From: Catonella morbi ATCC 51271
GTDB taxonomy: Bacteria; Bacillota; Clostridia; Lachnospirales; Lachnospiraceae
Direction: 5' to 3'
Assembly: GCF_000160035.2 (NCBI RefSeq)
Contig: NZ_KI535369.1
Coordinates: forward strand, 63,733 to 127,732
DNA: 64,000 bases
The notes beneath the pieces are model-generated. The model was not told the DNA's origin. It was given only the letters and a program-made list of their open reading frames with translations, and did not search any database. Below are positions 53,511 to 62,609 of this stretch, piece by piece (position 1 is the first letter of the stretch; each line of letters begins with the position of its first letter). The position numbers were made by a program, and so were the translations under genes.

Positions 53511-54922
53511 AACTTTCAATAAGACTTAGAATCATACTCTGGTTTCTGTTATCTGTCTTTTTGGTGCTTTCTCTTACTGCCACCCTTGTATTCTTTATAA
53601 GCGACAGCGTAATGAGGAGGACTACAAGAAATTATTTCATAAGTGCGGTGGAAGAAAATACCGACAAACTGAAATTTCTCAGTCCGACTGAGGCAGATAT
53701 GGCAAAACTGATGGATACCGATGATATTTTCATCCACTATAAAGACGGTTATCTTCAGATAGATGATGACTTCCTTATGAGCCTTAATGATATGGAGTTT
53801 GGTCTGTATGCTGCTGACGGAAGTCTGTTATACGGTAAAAATTCCATAATAAGGGAGACTTATCAGGTGAAACTTTCCGGCTCTCATGTATTTTCGCTTG
53901 ATATCGTCAGCGGAAGATATCTGATATATGACAGGAGGCTTTCCGGCAAAAACTTTTCTGAACTTTGGATACGGGGAATAGCCCCTCTTAAGGAGACTAC
54001 ATCGCAGCTCATAGATATTGCAGTTTACCTTGCAGCCTTCCTGCCGTTTCTTATTATTATCATTCTGCTTTGCGGTTATTTTGCGGCAAAGGGTATAATA
54101 CGTCCGATAAAGAAAATTGAGGAGACAACCACTTCAATAACCGATGGCAATAACCTTTCATTAAGAATATCCGATACCGGAGGGCGAGATGAACTTGCCG
54201 CCCTTTCAGGTAACTTTAATAAGATGTTAGACAGACTTGAGACTTCATTTGAAATGGAAAAGCGCTTTGCCTCAGATGCATCTCACGAGCTTCGTACCCC
54301 TGTCTCGGTAATTCTTGCACAGGCTGAATTTTCTCTGGAGAAAGAGAGGCAGCCGGAAGAATACGTTGACTCCCTTGAGGTAATAAAAAGACAGGGAAAG
54401 AGGATGAACCAACTGATTGGAAATATGCTCTCTTATACCAGACTTGAACAGAGGATAGATAATTACCCTTTTGAAAAGCTGGACTTTTCGGTGCTTGTAA
54501 GTGACCTTTGCAGCGATATGACACCGCTCAGGATAAATGATATTAGTCTTGAGTACAATGTGGAATCGGGTATTATGATTAACGGAAATGCAGAGCTTCT
54601 GGCACGTATGCTACAGAATCTTCTTGAAAATGCTTATAAATACGGCAGACAAGGCGGTAACACAAAGGTTATACTTTCCTTACAGGGGAATAACGTAAAA
54701 CTTCTGGTTGAGGATGATGGCATAGGAATAGCCGAAGAACAGCTTGAACAAATCTTTGACAGATTTTTCAGAGTAAGCAATAAAAGCAGCATAACCGGTT
54801 CAGGGCTTGGACTTTCGATAGTTAAGAAGATAGTAGATATGCATGGTGGAAATATAGATGTTAGCAGCAGAGAAGGTCTTGGTACAACTTTTACCATAAC
54901 TTTTTCTTCTATTATACGTTAG
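53507..54922 (+). CDS. Sensor histidine kinase, HAMP/HisKA type
   Basis: 471 residues, TTG start overlapping the regulator stop. Two membrane helices (about 8-30 and 170-195) bracket a periplasm-facing region of about 140 residues. A HAMP domain (RPIKKIEETTTSITDGNNLSLRI) leads to the H-box FASDASHELRTPVSV with H260. The ATPase domain has an N-box (QNLLENAYKYG), G1 (VEDDGIGIAEEQ) and G2 (GSGLGLSIVKKIV). The downstream PepSY proteins are exported, so the sensed signal probably arises at the envelope. Confidence 0.94.
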   Translation: MKLSIRLRIILWFLLSVFLVLSLTATLVFFISDSVMRRTTRNYFISAVEENTDKLKFLSPTEADMAKLMDTDDIFIHYKDGYLQIDDDFLMSLNDMEFGLYAADGSLLYGKNSIIRETYQVKLSGSHVFSLDIVSGRYLIYDRRLSGKNFSELWIRGIAPLKETTSQLIDIAVYLAAFLPFLIIIILLCGYFAAKGIIRPIKKIEETTTSITDGNNLSLRISDTGGRDELAALSGNFNKMLDRLETSFEMEKRFASDASHELRTPVSVILAQAEFSLEKERQPEEYVDSLEVIKRQGKRMNQLIGNMLSYTRLEQRIDNYPFEKLDFSVLVSDLCSDMTPLRINDISLEYNVESGIMINGNAELLARMLQNLLENAYKYGRQGGNTKVILSLQGNNVKLLVEDDGIGIAEEQLEQIFDRFFRVSNKSSITGSGLGLSIVKKIVDMHGGNIDVSSREGLGTTFTITFSSIIR

Positions 54923-55060
54923 ATGATGTGACTGCTTACTCATATTTTTTGTGTATCAAGAGATAATAAATTCTTTTACAAGCAAGTTTGCAACAAAATT
55001 TTATACTTTTGACACTTGTATAAAAAATACTGTGTACAACGCAGAGAAACGGAGGTTTAC

Positions 55061-56137
55061 ATGCTTAAATTTCTAAAAAATAAATATTTACTTACAGCCG
55101 GAGCGGTGATTGTTTTTGGACTGACTATTGCCCTTGGAATTCTGTATGCAAAGGACAGGGTTGCCTTAAATGATATATTAAATGAAGAAGAAGCTGTTAA
55201 TTTTGCTTATCTGGATGCGGGAGTTTCCTCTGACGATGTGATTTCTTATACTGCAGAGCGTGATAAAGCCTTAGGCGAATATGTATACAGGATAAATTTT
55301 TCATCTGAGGATGCAACTTACTCTTATGTTGTGGATGCAAACCATGGAGACATCATAAGCGGTATTAAGGAAAATACAGGTAATAGGAATATAGCCCAAA
55401 ATAATAATTCAGATAACAACAATAATCCGTCTTTAAGTATTCACGAAGAAAATCCTGAAAATACGGAGAAAAAACCGGGCGAAAACAGTCAAAAGGATGT
55501 GAATAAAGACAAGACTGATGATAAGCCAAAAACCGATGATAAATCAGGTGCTACAGGTAATACCGGTGGTGATGCCGCAGATAAATCCTCAGCGACAAAG
55601 ACAGATGATACCACAAAAAACACGCCTTCAAAAAAGCCTGATAAAACAGCCGGCGGAGAAGAAAAATCAGAGACTTCTCCCGACAAGCCTAAAAATAACA
55701 AAGACAAAAATAAGAACAAAAATAAAACTTCAACCGGTGACAAAACAGAGCCCAATACCAATACCTCGCCCGATACCAAGCGCTATATAAGTGTAGATAA
55801 GGCAAAGACTATTGCCCTTAAGCAGGTCGGACTTACACCCGCTATGGTGACATTCGGGAAAGCGGTTCTTAAAAAAGATGATGGGAAAATTATATATGAA
55901 ATAGAGTTTTTTACCTCATCACACGAATATGAGTATGAAATAGATGCCTACAGCGGAGCCATACTTTCACAGGACGTGGATGCACTTTCGCCTTCCGAGC
56001 AGACGGGCAAATCTATAGAACAGAGCTCTAATACTCCTAAAAATGAAGATTTAGAGAAATTTGATGACGATGATGATGACAAAGACGATAATAAGGATGA
56101 TGATAAAGATGATGACGGTAAAGATGATGATGATTAA
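55061..56137 (+). CDS. Membrane-anchored protein with two PepSY domains and a charged linker
   Basis: 358 residues from the ATG at 55061 (CGGAGGT upstream). One N-terminal membrane helix (LLTAGAVIVFGLTIALGILYA), then a PepSY domain (LNEEEAVNFAYLDAGVSSDDV ... YSYVVDANHGDIISGI). A low-complexity linker of about 130 residues rich in Lys, Asp, Thr and Pro follows, then a second PepSY domain (SVDKAKTIALKQVGLTPAMV ... YEYEIDAYSGAIL). The tail is almost pure Asp/Lys. PepSY domains often inhibit proteases or modulate sensors. It lies 138 bases downstream of the kinase gene. A metal- or wall-binding role for the acidic tail is inference. Confidence 0.88.
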   Translation: MLKFLKNKYLLTAGAVIVFGLTIALGILYAKDRVALNDILNEEEAVNFAYLDAGVSSDDVISYTAERDKALGEYVYRINFSSEDATYSYVVDANHGDIISGIKENTGNRNIAQNNNSDNNNNPSLSIHEENPENTEKKPGENSQKDVNKDKTDDKPKTDDKSGATGNTGGDAADKSSATKTDDTTKNTPSKKPDKTAGGEEKSETSPDKPKNNKDKNKNKNKTSTGDKTEPNTNTSPDTKRYISVDKAKTIALKQVGLTPAMVTFGKAVLKKDDGKIIYEIEFFTSSHEYEYEIDAYSGAILSQDVDALSPSEQTGKSIEQSSNTPKNEDLEKFDDDDDDKDDNKDDDKDDDGKDDDD

Positions 56138-56175
56138 AAAAATAAAAAAATAAAATTTAAAATTATTAATTTTTC

Positions 56176-56206
56176 TAATCTTATTTTAATGTTCCTCCTA
56201 TATAAT
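56176..56206 (+). promoter_or_regulatory. OmpR-type operator/promoter of the first small PepSY gene
   Basis: TAAT-N7-TAAT-N8-TATATAAT, with -10 box at 56201-56206; identical spacing to 52762-52792 and 56980-57010. Confidence 0.78.
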
Positions 56207-56272
56207 CCTAATTAGAAACAGAGATAAAACAAAAACAAATCAAAAACAAACCAAACACAAAGGAGGAATATT

Positions 56273-56836
56273 ATGAACAAATCAAAAAAATTATTAGCAA
56301 CACTTGCACTTTTCGGACTGGTGCTTACAAGCGGTACTACAGCTTCTGTATTTGCGGCAGGCAACATTATATCAAGAGAAGCAGCTGCTAACGTAGCCTT
56401 TACTAAGGCCGGAGTTCCAAGGAATCAGGCAACATCAATTGAAATTGAGTACGATGCCAATGACGATGATTACGGTCAGGTTTATGAGGTAGAGTTCAAG
56501 GCAAACGGATATAAATACTCTTATGATATTGACGCTAATGACGGAACTGTTTTGAAGGTTGAGAAAAAGAAACTTAAAATTAAGACCAAAATCACAAATT
56601 CTTCACAGTATATCGGTGTAGCTTCCGCTAAGTCAATCGCGCTTAATCACGCGGGATTAAGCAGCTACAATGTTACTTTTACCAAGGCTAAACTTACTAC
56701 TGAGGACGGCATAAGGGTTTATGATGTAGAATTCCGTACAGCAGATACTGAGTATGAATATGAAATAAATGCAACTACCGGTAAGATTCATGAGTTTTCA
56801 GTGGAGCCTATTGATGATGAAGATGATGATGATTAA
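56273..56836 (+). CDS. Exported PepSY-domain protein
   Basis: 187 residues with a signal peptide (KKLLATLALFGLVLTSGTTASVFAAG) and two PepSY units: ISREAAANVAFTKAGVPRNQAT...YKYSYDIDANDGTVLKV, and GVASAKSIALNHAGLSSYNVTF...YEYEINATTGKIHEF. It ends in an acidic run (DDEDDDD). AAAGGAGG precedes the ATG. It is a close paralogue of the next gene and shares the domain plan of the membrane-anchored protein upstream. It probably acts outside the membrane under control of the neighbouring two-component system. Confidence 0.9.
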   Translation: MNKSKKLLATLALFGLVLTSGTTASVFAAGNIISREAAANVAFTKAGVPRNQATSIEIEYDANDDDYGQVYEVEFKANGYKYSYDIDANDGTVLKVEKKKLKIKTKITNSSQYIGVASAKSIALNHAGLSSYNVTFTKAKLTTEDGIRVYDVEFRTADTEYEYEINATTGKIHEFSVEPIDDEDDDD

Positions 56837-56891
56837 ATCTTGCCTTCAGAAATAAAATGTGATAAATCCGATATAATATATTAGTTGACAG

Positions 56892-56936
56892 TTCCGACCG
56901 CGCTTCTCTTAAATTTGGAGTGCGGTTGGAATTTGT
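56892..56936 (+). terminator. Terminator between the two small PepSY genes
   Basis: TTCCGACCGC (56892-56901) pairs with GCGGTTGGAA (56922-56931), followed by TTTGTTT. Confidence 0.75.
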
Positions 56937-56979
56937 TTAATCCCCGATTATTTACGAAGAAAAAAATTTATCCCTGTTC

Positions 56980-57010
56980 TAATCTGATTTTAATCTTTAT
57001 ACTATATAAT
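56980..57010 (+). promoter_or_regulatory. OmpR-type operator/promoter of the second small PepSY gene
   Basis: TAAT-N7-TAAT-N8-TATATAAT, with -10 box at 57005-57010. Confidence 0.78.
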
Positions 57011-57053
57011 TGTATTCAGTTAAAACAAGTAAAACACAAAGGAGAAAAATATT

Positions 57054-57599
57054 ATGAACAAAACAAAGAAATTATTTATGGTACTCGCACTTTTCGGTCT
57101 CATATTTACAAGCAGCGCTACAACTTCCGTATTTGCTGCAAAGATAATATCAAAAGAAGCTGCCAAGAATGCGGCGTTCAAACAAGCAGGCGTAAAAAGC
57201 AGCCAGGTTACTGCACTGGAAGTTGAATATGATGCATATGATGATGAACATGGTCAGGTATATGACATAGAATTCAAGGCAAACGGTTACAAGTATTCTT
57301 ATGAGATAGATGCCAATGACGGAAGGGTTCTTGAAATCAAAAAGAAAAAGCTTAAAACCACGACTAAGGTTACAAAAACCTCCGGTTATATAGGTGTAGC
57401 TTCTGCCAAGTCAATTGCACTTAGACACGCAAAATTAAAATCTTCCAAGGTTATTTTTACCAAAGCTAAACTTACAACCGATGACGGTATCAAGGTTTAT
57501 GATGTAGAATTCTATGTTGGAGGTACTGAGTATGACTATGAAATAAATGCTAAAACAGGTAGGATAATTGAGTTTTCATCAGAGCCTATTAATGACTAA
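57054..57599 (+). CDS. Exported PepSY-domain protein, paralogue
   Basis: 181 residues with a signal peptide (KKLFMVLALFGLIFTSSATTSVFAAK) and two PepSY units aligned residue for residue with the preceding protein (IISKEAAKNAAFKQAGVKSSQVTALEVEYDAYDDEHGQVYDIEFKANGYKYSYEIDANDG). It lacks the terminal Asp run and is more Lys-rich. AAAGGAG precedes the ATG. The two genes arose by tandem duplication together with their promoters. The convergent gene ends two bases away. Confidence 0.9.
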   Translation: MNKTKKLFMVLALFGLIFTSSATTSVFAAKIISKEAAKNAAFKQAGVKSSQVTALEVEYDAYDDEHGQVYDIEFKANGYKYSYEIDANDGRVLEIKKKKLKTTTKVTKTSGYIGVASAKSIALRHAKLKSSKVIFTKAKLTTDDGIKVYDVEFYVGGTEYDYEINAKTGRIIEFSSEPIND

Positions 57600-57601
57600 G
57601 A

Positions 57602-58654
57602 TTAAACTGTCACTTTCTTTCTTCTCTTTATATAACCGATTGCTATAGTTACAAGGCTTATAACAATACAGATGTAGAAGCTCATGCCCCTGCTTAAAAG
57701 CTCGGTGTGTACGGCTACATTCTCAGGCATAAACTGAGAGAAGCCTTGTATCATAAGGTAATCAACAACTCCCTGCGCTCCCGGAATGGGAGCGCAGTTT
57801 GATCCTATTACGGCAAAAGCCTGTGAAAACCAGATGTCTCCGGCGTGTTCAAATTTTCCGCCAAGTCCGAGGTAGACAAATAAAGTTATTGATATTTGAG
57901 TTACACGCTGTGCGAGATTTATTAAAAAAGCATCAATGAGCATTTTTCCTTTACCTAAGGCTATGTCTGAAATAGCACTGTATTTTTTTATTGTTTCTTC
58001 CCATTTAACTTTTTTCTTCTCAGGTTTTCTTATAATATGGAGCTTTCCTAAAAGACTGATTCCCCAATATCCAAGTTTTTCCATCCACTTCGGTTCTTTT
58101 AACAGCATGAAAAAGAAGAGGGTAAGTGCGCTCATTATTATAAATCCCAGCACTATAAGCACTTTACCGAAATGATTGAAGCTCATAAAAATATCGGGTC
58201 TTATTATAAAACTTATAACAGCCACAAAATCTATTGCAAAGCTGTACATAAGCAGATTTAGCACAAGGCACATGGTGGCCTTTGAAAATGATATTCCGTC
58301 TTTTCTCATGAAATAAAAGCTGGCCGGCTGCCCTCCTGAAGCGGAAGGCGTGATGGCAGAGAAGTAAATATCTGCTGCTGAGTATAAAAATGCCTGCCTG
58401 TGTCCTATATTAAATGAAGCATGTTTTAATATATGCTTAATAGCTGCTCCTTCAAGATAAATATAAAGAATTACGGAAATCATTGCCAGTATCATAAAAC
58501 TCTTTTTACCATGCTCAATAAGTTTCCAGGCATCATTTACCGAAAAACCTTTAGCTTGGCTTGTAATGGCTGTAATTGTAAGGACTGCTATTATAATGGT
58601 TATTATTGTCCACAATATATTCTTAAGTATATCTTTTTTGGCTTTTGCATCCAT
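57602..58654 (-). CDS. Flippase-like membrane protein (LPG synthase TM / UPF0104 family)
   Basis: 350 residues with about eight membrane helices. Family motifs include SAITPSASGGQPASFYFMRKDGISFSKA near the centre and APIPGAQGVVDYLMIQGF in the second half. These mark the lysylphosphatidylglycerol-synthase membrane domain family, seen alone in glycolipid flippase-like proteins. No synthase domain follows, so aminoacylation is not expected. The lipid moved is unknown. Confidence 0.88.
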   Translation of the reverse strand: MDAKAKKDILKNILWTIITIIIAVLTITAITSQAKGFSVNDAWKLIEHGKKSFMILAMISVILYIYLEGAAIKHILKHASFNIGHRQAFLYSAADIYFSAITPSASGGQPASFYFMRKDGISFSKATMCLVLNLLMYSFAIDFVAVISFIIRPDIFMSFNHFGKVLIVLGFIIMSALTLFFFMLLKEPKWMEKLGYWGISLLGKLHIIRKPEKKKVKWEETIKKYSAISDIALGKGKMLIDAFLINLAQRVTQISITLFVYLGLGGKFEHAGDIWFSQAFAVIGSNCAPIPGAQGVVDYLMIQGFSQFMPENVAVHTELLSRGMSFYICIVISLVTIAIGYIKRRKKVTV

Positions 58655-58692
58655 CTGTAAAATTCTCCTTAGGAGTCTAATCTCTGATTATC

Positions 58693-58708
58693 TGCGAAAT
58701 ATCGTAAT
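58693..58708 (+). repeat. 16-base fragment shared with the hairpin repeat
   Basis: TGCGAAATATCGTAAT is identical to 62631-62646, the left stem of hairpin repeat copy B. It may be a broken third copy. Confidence 0.45.
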
Positions 58709-58859
58709 GATAAGCTATGGGCTAATTTATATAGTATATCACAAAATTTATTAATAAACTTTACAAATATCTTAATTTTTAATTAGGTTGAATGGAAAAT
58801 TATGGGAAAGACGGGTGCAATTATCAGTTTTCTATGGTAGAATAAAGATAATATAAGCT

Positions 58860-59028
58860 CAAATTATTCACGAAACATCTTCGGAAACACATAATCAAGC
58901 CGAAGGTTTGAAATTATGTGTTTTAGAAGATATTTGGTAATATCACCTCATAGTCACAGACCCAAAACGGGTTATCCTACTGTAATATGCGGAATAAGAT
59001 GTCTGTGACCTATGGTGTGAATAATTGG
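58860..59028 (+). repeat. Structured repeat, copy A (three-way-junction-like)
   Basis: Outer stem AATTATTCAC (58862-58871) pairs with GTGAATAATT (59017-59026). Inside are two hairpins. One joins AACATCTT...ACACATAAT with ATTATGTGT...AAGAT (about 58875-58933); the other joins GTCACAGAC (58953-58961) with GTCTGTGAC (59001-59009). It occupies the whole leader of the YgjP-like gene. The first hairpin recurs, with changed but still paired stem bases, at 62610-62692. Confidence 0.75.
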
Positions 59029-59056
59029 GATAAGTTTCTTAGGAAAGATTTGAAAA

Positions 59057-59782
59057 ATGAGTATTGAAGTAAGGAAAGTCGGACTTGGTGGAAAAGATTA
59101 TAACTATACGCTTGAAAGAAAAGCTGTCAAAAATATTAATCTAAGAATAAAGCCTTGCGAAATTATATATGTTTCAGCGAATAAAAGGGTTTCCGTAAAG
59201 GTAATTGAATCATTTATAAAAAGTAAGGAAGCTTTTATATTAGAAGCCTTTAAAAGATTTGAAAAAATGAGTAAAAATACGGAAGAAAACACTGAAACAG
59301 CTTATAATACAGGGGATGAAATAATATATTTCGGTAAAAAACTTAGATTAAAGATAGCAAAATCAGCTAAAGAATGCGTAAAAGCAAGTGGAGAGAGCAT
59401 CTATATTTTTGTAAAGGATGTGGATGACAGGGCAAAAAAGGAAAATTTGCTAAAGAAATGGGAGTTAACTTTAGCTAAAGAGGTATTTACTAAGATGATT
59501 GACTGTTACTATCCCGATTTTAAGGCTTTGGGAGTGGCTTATCCCAAATTAAGCATAAGAACTATGACTTCAAGATGGGGTTCCTGTAAGCCTAACGGAG
59601 GTAAGATAACTCTAAACCTTGAGCTGCTTCACAAGCCAAAAGAATGTCTGGAGTATGTGGTTTTGCATGAATTGGCACATTTCATACATCCGAATCATTC
59701 TAAGGAATTTTGGAGTTTTGTGGAAAATATAATGCCTGATTACAAAAAGAGAAAAGATGTATTAAACGGCAGGGAAATCTAG
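59057..59782 (+). CDS. YgjP-like metallopeptidase (M48/SprT-like, DUF45)
   Basis: 241 residues, no signal peptide. The zinc site HELAHFIHPNH contains HExxH at 204-208 plus a third His at 214. The preceding RWGSCKPNGGKITLNLELLHKP is the family signature. These proteins are predicted zinc-dependent peptidases related to WLM/SprT; E. coli YgjP is nearby in sequence. The leader holds the structured repeat copy A. The next gene starts 18 bases downstream. Confidence 0.9.
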   Translation: MSIEVRKVGLGGKDYNYTLERKAVKNINLRIKPCEIIYVSANKRVSVKVIESFIKSKEAFILEAFKRFEKMSKNTEENTETAYNTGDEIIYFGKKLRLKIAKSAKECVKASGESIYIFVKDVDDRAKKENLLKKWELTLAKEVFTKMIDCYYPDFKALGVAYPKLSIRTMTSRWGSCKPNGGKITLNLELLHKPKECLEYVVLHELAHFIHPNHSKEFWSFVENIMPDYKKRKDVLNGREI

Positions 59783-59800
59783 TGAGGAGAGAAAAAAGTA

Positions 59801-60538
59801 ATGTCTGAGAAAAAAAAGATACTTATAGTAGATGATGATGAGGATATATCCGAACTTATATCTTTGTATCTCGTTAAAGAGTGTTTTGATACAAAGAGGG
59901 CGGAAGACGGAGATGTGGCAATCAGGCTGTTTCAGGAATATCAGCCGGATTTAATCCTGCTTGATATCATGCTTCCGGGGAAAGACGGTTATGATGTATG
60001 CAGGGAGATAAGAAAGACATCGAAAGTGCCTATAATTATGCTTTCTGCCAAGGGAGAGATTTTTGACAAGGTATTGGGCTTGGAGCTTGGCGCAGATGAT
60101 TATATGATTAAGCCCTTTGATTCAAAAGAACTGGTAGCCAGAGTTAAAGCAGTGCTTAGAAGATTTTCGTCAGACGAAGGAGTTGATAAAAGTGCAGAAA
60201 ATACTACAATTGTAGAAGGAACTTCTAATATAAACAGAGTTATTTATGCGGACTTGGAAATAAATCTTACAAACTACTCTGTTACTTACAATAATAAGAG
60301 GGTGGATATGCCGCCTAAAGAACTGGAACTCTTTTATTTCTTAGCCTCACATCCTAATCAGGTATTTACAAGGGAGCAGCTCTTAGACCGTATCTGGGGC
60401 TATGAATACATTGGAGATACAAGGACGGTTGATGTCCATGTAAAAAGACTCAGACAGAAGATAAATGATCATGCTGAGTGGAGACTTTCTACTGTTTGGG
60501 GGGTAGGGTATAAATTTGAAACATTGACAAGGAGTTAG
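59801..60538 (+). CDS. Orphan response regulator, OmpR family
   Basis: 245 residues. Phosphoacceptor D55 (DLILLDIMLPGKDG), conserved MLSAKGE and MIKPFDSKELVARV, then a winged helix ending STVWGVGYKFE. No histidine kinase gene adjoins it. It lies between the peptidase gene and the phosphofructokinase gene, three bases before the latter, so it is probably cotranscribed with a glycolytic enzyme. The partner kinase must be elsewhere. Confidence 0.92.
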   Translation: MSEKKKILIVDDDEDISELISLYLVKECFDTKRAEDGDVAIRLFQEYQPDLILLDIMLPGKDGYDVCREIRKTSKVPIIMLSAKGEIFDKVLGLELGADDYMIKPFDSKELVARVKAVLRRFSSDEGVDKSAENTTIVEGTSNINRVIYADLEINLTNYSVTYNNKRVDMPPKELELFYFLASHPNQVFTREQLLDRIWGYEYIGDTRTVDVHVKRLRQKINDHAEWRLSTVWGVGYKFETLTRS

Positions 60539-60541
60539 CCT

Positions 60542-61753
60542 ATGAAAAATTTAATTGTAGCACAGTCGGGGGGACCAACAGCAGCAATAAATGCAACTCT
60601 TGCCGGGGTTATTAAAGAATGGTTGGGGAAAAATGACGGGGCTAAGGTATATGGCTCCAGATTTGGAGTAGAAGGCATACTTAATGAAAACATAGTAGAT
60701 TTAACCGGGCTTTCCGAAGATGATTTGGATAAACTTATGCGTACTCCGGCTTCAGCCCTTGGTTCCTGCCGTTATAAACTTTCCGATCCGAAAGAGGATG
60801 AGACTGACTTTAAGAGAGTTGTGGAAGTATTTAGAAAATATGATATAGGTCATTTTGTATACATTGGCGGAAATGATTCTATGGACACCGTTCACAGGCT
60901 TTCGGAGTATTTTTCTGAAAACGGAATAACCGATATTGTAGTAAACGGTGCGCCTAAAACCATAGATAATGACCTTTGCGGTATAGATCATTGTCCGGGC
61001 TTTGGTTCGGCTGCTAAGTATATCGCTACAGTATGTAGCGAGCTTGCAAGAGAAGTTAAGGTATATGATAAGGAAAATATCCTTATTGTTGAGATTATGG
61101 GCAGGCATGCAGGCTGGCTTACGGCTGCTGCTGCACTTGCGGCTGAGAATAACAAAGAAGTACCTTACCTTATTTATTTGAGTGAGGTTAAACTTTCGGT
61201 GAATAAATTTGTAGCCGATTTAAAAGAAGCTATGAAGAATTCAAAAAATGTAATAGTTGCTCTCAGTGAAGGAGTTATGATTGAGACTGAAAGCGGAATA
61301 CATCATGGCTCTGAAGATGAAGTGGATGCCTTTGGACATAAGCAAATGGCCGGAAATGGCAGAATTCTTGAAAAGATACTTAAAGATGAACTTAAGTATA
61401 AGGCTAGGTACATAGAGTTAAGTCTTCTTCAAAGATGTGCTTCCCATTGTCTTAGTGAGACGGACATAATCGAGGCGGTGGAACTTGGAAGGCTGGCTGT
61501 AAGGCTTGGACTTGAAGGAGAGTCAGGCAGGATGGCAAGGCTTACAAGAGTTTCTGATGAACCTTACCGGGTAGAGTATTCTTCAGTGGATATTAAAGAG
61601 GTGGCAAACCTTGAAAAGAAGGTTCCGTCAACATGGATAAATGAGGCTAAGAACGGAGTTACTGAGGAAATGCTCAGATATTTAAAACCGCTTGTTAAGG
61701 GTGAAATGAGCTGCAGACATAAGGATGGAGTGCCGGAGTTTTTTGTAATTTAG
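60542..61753 (+). CDS. 6-phosphofructokinase, PPi-dependent type
   Basis: 403 residues, longer than ATP-PFK of E. coli (320). The donor-site motifs are GGNDS at 109-113 and PKTIDND with K139. Asp after GGN and Lys in place of Gly before TIDND are the changes that mark pyrophosphate use; catalytic Asp is D142. EIMGRHAGWL binds fructose-6-phosphate. The reaction is reversible in this class and saves ATP in anaerobes. Asn in GGNDS, where GGDDS is common, is a small departure. A terminator follows. Confidence 0.88.
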   Translation: MKNLIVAQSGGPTAAINATLAGVIKEWLGKNDGAKVYGSRFGVEGILNENIVDLTGLSEDDLDKLMRTPASALGSCRYKLSDPKEDETDFKRVVEVFRKYDIGHFVYIGGNDSMDTVHRLSEYFSENGITDIVVNGAPKTIDNDLCGIDHCPGFGSAAKYIATVCSELAREVKVYDKENILIVEIMGRHAGWLTAAAALAAENNKEVPYLIYLSEVKLSVNKFVADLKEAMKNSKNVIVALSEGVMIETESGIHHGSEDEVDAFGHKQMAGNGRILEKILKDELKYKARYIELSLLQRCASHCLSETDIIEAVELGRLAVRLGLEGESGRMARLTRVSDEPYRVEYSSVDIKEVANLEKKVPSTWINEAKNGVTEEMLRYLKPLVKGEMSCRHKDGVPEFFVI

Positions 61754-61772
61754 TTTAAAAAATATATAAAAA

Positions 61773-61810
61773 TGCCACAAACCATAATTTAAGGGCTTGT
61801 GGCACTTTTA
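61773..61810. terminator. Bidirectional terminator
   Basis: TGCCACAA (61773-61780) pairs with TTGTGGCA (61797-61804), with T or A runs on either side, between convergent genes. Confidence 0.85.
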
Positions 61811-61815
61811 TAGGT

Positions 61816-62574
61816 TTAAAATAATAATTTACAATCCGACCTGTCAATTTCCTTCATTATTCCCTCGCCAAACTCTCCGTTTGATACGATAACATCAAAA
61901 TCCGCAAAATCCGCGAGCTTAAAATAGCCTTCTTTAAATTCTTTGCTGTTATCAAGCAAAAGCACAGACTTGTAGGCGTTTTTTATCATTTCCTTTTTGC
62001 AGAGGGCTTGTGAATCATCTCCCTCAAATATTCCCTGATTAGTTATAGCTTTACTGGAAATAAAAGCAATATCGGCTCTAAAATTACTTATAAAAGCGGA
62101 AGCATATTCTCCTATTATGGAGAGGCTTTTATTCTTGAGAACTCCCGGACAAATATAGCATTTTATATTCGGATAATTGTTTAACAGGCTCGCTATATTG
62201 ATTCCGTTGGTAATGACAGTGAGATTGCTGTATGGTTTTAAATAAGGGATAAACAGGCTAACTGTAGATGATGAATCGAGGAAAATCACCATATTATCCT
62301 GTAAAAGAGTACGTGCCCGCTTAGCCAAAGCCATCTTCTTATCTGTATTCTCCAGTTTTCTTATGTTGATGGAATTCTCTGAAGAGCTTGGAGAAACAAG
62401 GCTTATACTTCCATGATGCCTTTTAATAATGCCTTCTTCCTCAAGAGTGATAAGGTCTCTGCGCAGAGTTGACCTGGATACATAAAGCCTCTTACACATA
62501 TTGGTGATGTCTCCGACACCGTTTCCGTTTGTAAGATAAGCTAAAATCTGTTTTTTTCGTTCAATATATTTCAT
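61816..62574 (-). CDS. DeoR family sugar regulator
   Basis: 252 residues from the ATG at 62574 (GGAGATATATT upstream). The N-terminal helix-turn-helix is typical (MKYIERKKQILAYLTNGNGVGDITNMCKRLYVSRSTLRRDLITLEEEGIIKRHHGS), and the sugar-phosphate domain contains NMVIFLDSSSTVSLFIPYL and LTVITNGINIASLL. Members repress catabolic operons and are released by phosphorylated sugars. It is transcribed away from the rhamnulokinase gene about 400 bases upstream, which is the natural target. Confidence 0.92.
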   Translation of the reverse strand: MKYIERKKQILAYLTNGNGVGDITNMCKRLYVSRSTLRRDLITLEEEGIIKRHHGSISLVSPSSSENSINIRKLENTDKKMALAKRARTLLQDNMVIFLDSSSTVSLFIPYLKPYSNLTVITNGINIASLLNNYPNIKCYICPGVLKNKSLSIIGEYASAFISNFRADIAFISSKAITNQGIFEGDDSQALCKKEMIKNAYKSVLLLDNSKEFKEGYFKLADFADFDVIVSNGEFGEGIMKEIDRSDCKLLF

Positions 62575-62609
62575 AATATATCTCCGTATAGTAATTTGAT
62601 ATTTTATCC

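Noticed and set aside
55489-55790. Frames opposite to and out of phase with the PepSY linker
   Set aside because: They arise from the low-complexity Lys/Asp/Thr coding sequence and have no start signals.
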